Shown: piece after piece, positions 61,397-64,000 of the stretch | Layout of the letters: the number at the start of each line of letters is the position of its first letter | Position numbering within the stretch: the stretch's first letter is position 1 | Program-made: the position numbers and the translations under genes | The notes under the pieces: generated by a model | What the model was told of the DNA's origin: nothing | The model's database searches: none | Seen by the model: the letters and a program-made list of their open reading frames with translations, nothing else | Source of the DNA: Paramecium pentaurelia | Lineage: Eukaryota; Ciliophora; Oligohymenophorea; Peniculida; Parameciidae | DNA: 64,000 nucleotides | NCBI GenBank assembly: GCA_905183005.1 | Contig: CAJJDO010000095.1 | Location: 135,355-199,354, forward strand | Direction: 5' to 3'

Positions 61397-64000
61397 ATGC
61401 AACATTAATTGAGTTTGACTATTGAGAGTAATGATAGTTATGATTAGATTGATAACATTGATATGTCATAATTCAATGAGAACTTATTATTTTAAGGAAA
61501 AGAATAATCCAAATTATTATCAGATATCCATATGGCTTCTGAAAAATTATCACATTCTGCTGATCATTATATAAATGAGATTGTAGAATAAACATAAGGA
61601 TCAATGTAATATTTATTTTATTTTCAAAGAAAACAAATTATTATGATCTAATCATATTATAGAATGTATTCTTGTAAGATCAAATATTAAAAAAGAAAGA
61701 AATGGGCTAGATATCGTAAATGTGTAATTCAAGAATTAGTAGATAGTGAATTTACATATCTAAAATATTTAGAATTAATTATTGTGAAGTTTTATGATCC
61801 ATTATAAGGAATCTTGACAGAAACTTAATCTAAATTATTATTCAGAAATTTGAAACAAATATATTTACTAAATAAGTAATTTTTATTTGAAATCTCAGGT
61901 ATTTTATTAAATTTATTATTATAGAAAGATTTAGCAATTTTACTTAACATACTTGTTTTGGCAAAATCTTTGATAAATATGTTTAATTTTTTAAGATATA
62001 CTTTGAATATACTTCAGGTTTCTCAATTGAAGTTGTATCTTTATTAAGAAAAGAAATTCCAAAATTGAATGATTTTATAACAGAATTAGAAGAAGCTGAT
62101 ATTTTTAAAGGAGGCAATCTAGAATCTTATCTCATTAAACCAGTTTAAAGATTACCAAAATATGTTCTTTTAATTAAAGATTTAATTAAACATACATGGA
62201 AATCTCATCCAGATTATGAGTCATTATAAGTAAGTGTCAATAAATTTATTGAAGTGAATAGTAAAATTGATATCTTAATGGATAAGTAAAAATTCATATA
62301 TTTATTTTAGTGTTCTCAAGAATCAAATGTTATTTGAATTATAAAAATTATTTTTTGATTCTATTAATGTATCTATTGTTGAATCTACAAGAAGATATGT
62401 TTAAAGTGAAACTATTAATGTACTTGTCTCAAAATAATAGAAATCAGTTATTGTCTATATATGTAATGACATGATAATACTAACATAAAGAAATTAGAAT
62501 GCTTTAGCTAAATAACATGAAAAATTGTATGAATATCTTTACCTTAATGAGAAATCTTATTGTAAAAATAAACCAGAAACTTAATATTGCAAATTCTTAT
62601 TTACAGTCTCCTCTTAAGAATAATCAATTACATTTATATGTTAAGATGCTGAACAAAAATAAAAATTATTAAGTTTATTTGAATCCTTAATTAATGATAT
62701 TAAAATGAAATATTAAAAATTAGAAATCTATTAAGAAAACGATATCTAACCAATTTAAGTATTTGCCAAGGGTACAGAATTAAGAAAGTCCTTACTTTAA
62801 TCATATACTGTTTATGTGATGTTTGTATATATAGAATTGAATATAGATTACTGCAGGAACTTAAAATTTAACCTTATTAACCAGATACAGTAGTTTAATA
62901 AAGTTAGAAAATATGTTAAGAAAACAATTCCCTGATATATCTATTCCACATTTAAGCAAGAATCAATGGGCTAGCAATAAAAAAACTTAATTAATAGAAG
63001 CCAGGAAAATCATCATTGAAAATTTCCTTGAAGCTGTTCTAAATTCACCTCTTATTAAATAAAATCCAGAATAAGTATTAAAATATTTAGAATTACCACC
63101 TTCATTTTATGAGGCTATTGCATCCAGTCCTAATAAAATATGTATTGAAAGAGAGAGTCTAAGAAATACAATGAAGTCTTCTTCATTTAATACAGATGAT
63201 TATTCATTAAGTGAAACTTTAAGATTTGTAAGAAATACTAATACTATCAGATAAACTTTGCATCATAAAAGTTTAAAAGTTAGTAATTAAACTATCAATA
63301 TTAAAGTATTATTATATACTTCTATATATTTTTAGATAATGTTTCTAGATGAATATTATATCTTTTTACCTATTAGTCCTGAATTAAGAGTAGCTGATTT
63401 GATTGAAATGGCTGCTGGAGCCATTAAATTATAAAGTTATGATGATTTTAAGTTCTTTTTAATTAATGATTAAGAAATTAGAATTCTTGATGATGATGAT
63501 TGCATTCCATAAATTTAATTAAATAAATCAAATAATGAAAGTGTTTTTTCAAAACTTACATTTCTATTTAAAGAACGAGAAAAAACTAATACTAAATTAT
63601 TACTAAAAAAATATTTATATTTAACACCAAAATAAGAGAAAAAAGATTATTAGTCAGATCTAGTTAGACTTAATTTAATATGTCATTAAGCATTTGATGA
63701 TATAAAGAATATGAAATATAAAGTCACCTTTTCATAATATTGTATATATTCCATTTACTATCTAATAATCAAATATTATGAAAATTTTAGACATGTAAAA
63801 TAATGTAAATATTTAGATTTTTACTAAATAATCTTTACCTATTAATTTAGTGAAATAATTAATACCAGATAAAGTATATAAACAAGAGAAGGAATAAACA
63901 TGGATTTCAGAAATATATATTGCAATAGGAATTGTAAAATAAGAAATAGAATAAATACTTAAATAACATGATAAGAATTTATAAGGCATTAAAAAATTAG
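61397..64000 (+). CDS. RhoGEF (DH-PH) - PX - FERM protein, partial at window end
   Basis: Starts at ATG 61397 and continues past base 64000. Introns include 61899-61924, 62286-62310, 62825-62846, 63306-63335 and 63795-63816. Domains in order: a hydrophilic N-terminus; a DH/RhoGEF domain (QELVDSEFTYLKYLELI, then KPVQRLPKYVLLIKDLI, the family signature); and a PH-like part (SKQQKSVIVYICNDMIIL). A PX-like domain follows (TRYSSLIKLENMLRKQFPDI, IEARKIIIENFLEAVL). Last is a FERM-type module: F1 IMFLDEYYIFLPISPELRV, then FKEREKTNTKLLLKKYLYL, then ICHQAFDDI and F2 TWISEIYIAIGIV. It should activate Rho-family GTPases at phosphoinositide membranes. The C-terminus is outside the window. Confidence 0.85.

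Noticed and set aside
1..64000. TAA/TAG-interrupted frames as widespread pseudogenes or selenoproteins
   Set aside because: Highly conserved proteins (uS8, uS15, uL2, copine) have TAA/TAG exactly where Gln is expected, so the ciliate code explains them. TGA acts only as a stop.

Overview
The window reads as macronuclear DNA of a ciliate of the Paramecium type. It is very AT-rich. Long reading frames exist only if TAA and TAG are read as glutamine and TGA is the sole stop. Most genes are interrupted by tiny GT..AG introns of about 18-34 nt. Conserved proteins (uS8, uS15, uL2, copine, a P5B ATPase, an ABCC transporter) become continuous only under those rules. For almost every gene below, the exon lengths I propose sum to a multiple of three, which is an internal check on the splicing. 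I saw no tRNA, rRNA, telomeric repeat, CRISPR array or transposon.

Layout. 1-2.3 kb: 3' end of a WDR7-like gene, a SAXO-like microtubule protein and ribosomal uS8. 2.3-8.2 kb: a decayed minus-strand stretch, then a large type I membrane protein whose 5' end is present twice, as a perfect 1,015-bp direct repeat around a single N. 8.4-16.7 kb: coiled-coil protein, P5B ATPase, small membrane protein, uS15, trichocyst matrix protein and an alveolin-like repeat protein. 17.5-23.6 kb: two tandem Cys-rich secreted proteins and three unknown proteins. 24.2-29.7 kb: second giant type I membrane protein and an oxoglutarate-carrier-like protein. 29.7-34.5 kb: a relic of a trichocyst matrix gene, an ULK/ATG1-like kinase and a decayed gene. 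34.6-43.2 kb: ABCC transporter with one frameshift, the dynein assembly factor DNAAF5/HEATR2 and an MCU-type calcium channel. 43.2-52.3 kb: third type I membrane protein, USP-type deubiquitinase, uL2, PP6 regulatory (SAPS) subunit, TPR protein, MORN plus C48 (Ulp1-like) protease and a small PH/GRAM-like protein. 52.4-64 kb: two unknown proteins, copine, ankyrin protein, cyclin, zinc-ribbon-like protein, cNMP-binding-like protein and a RhoGEF-PX-FERM protein that runs off the end.

The genes do not form an operon-like system. They are independent transcription units packed with gaps of 3-300 bp. Shared themes are cilia and cortex (SAXO, DNAAF5, alveolin-like and trichocyst proteins), ion and membrane transport (P5B, ABCC, MCU, carrier), ubiquitin/SUMO-type proteolysis (USP, C48) and membrane signalling (copine, RhoGEF-PX-FERM, kinase, cyclin). 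The points most worth a second look are the N-flanked duplication, the single-base frameshift in the transporter, trichocyst-gene decay through Gln codons becoming TGA, an MCU with an altered pore motif, a C48 protease with Asn at the catalytic Asp position, and the RhoGEF-PX-FERM fusion. I found nothing I can defend as a wholly new multi-gene system.
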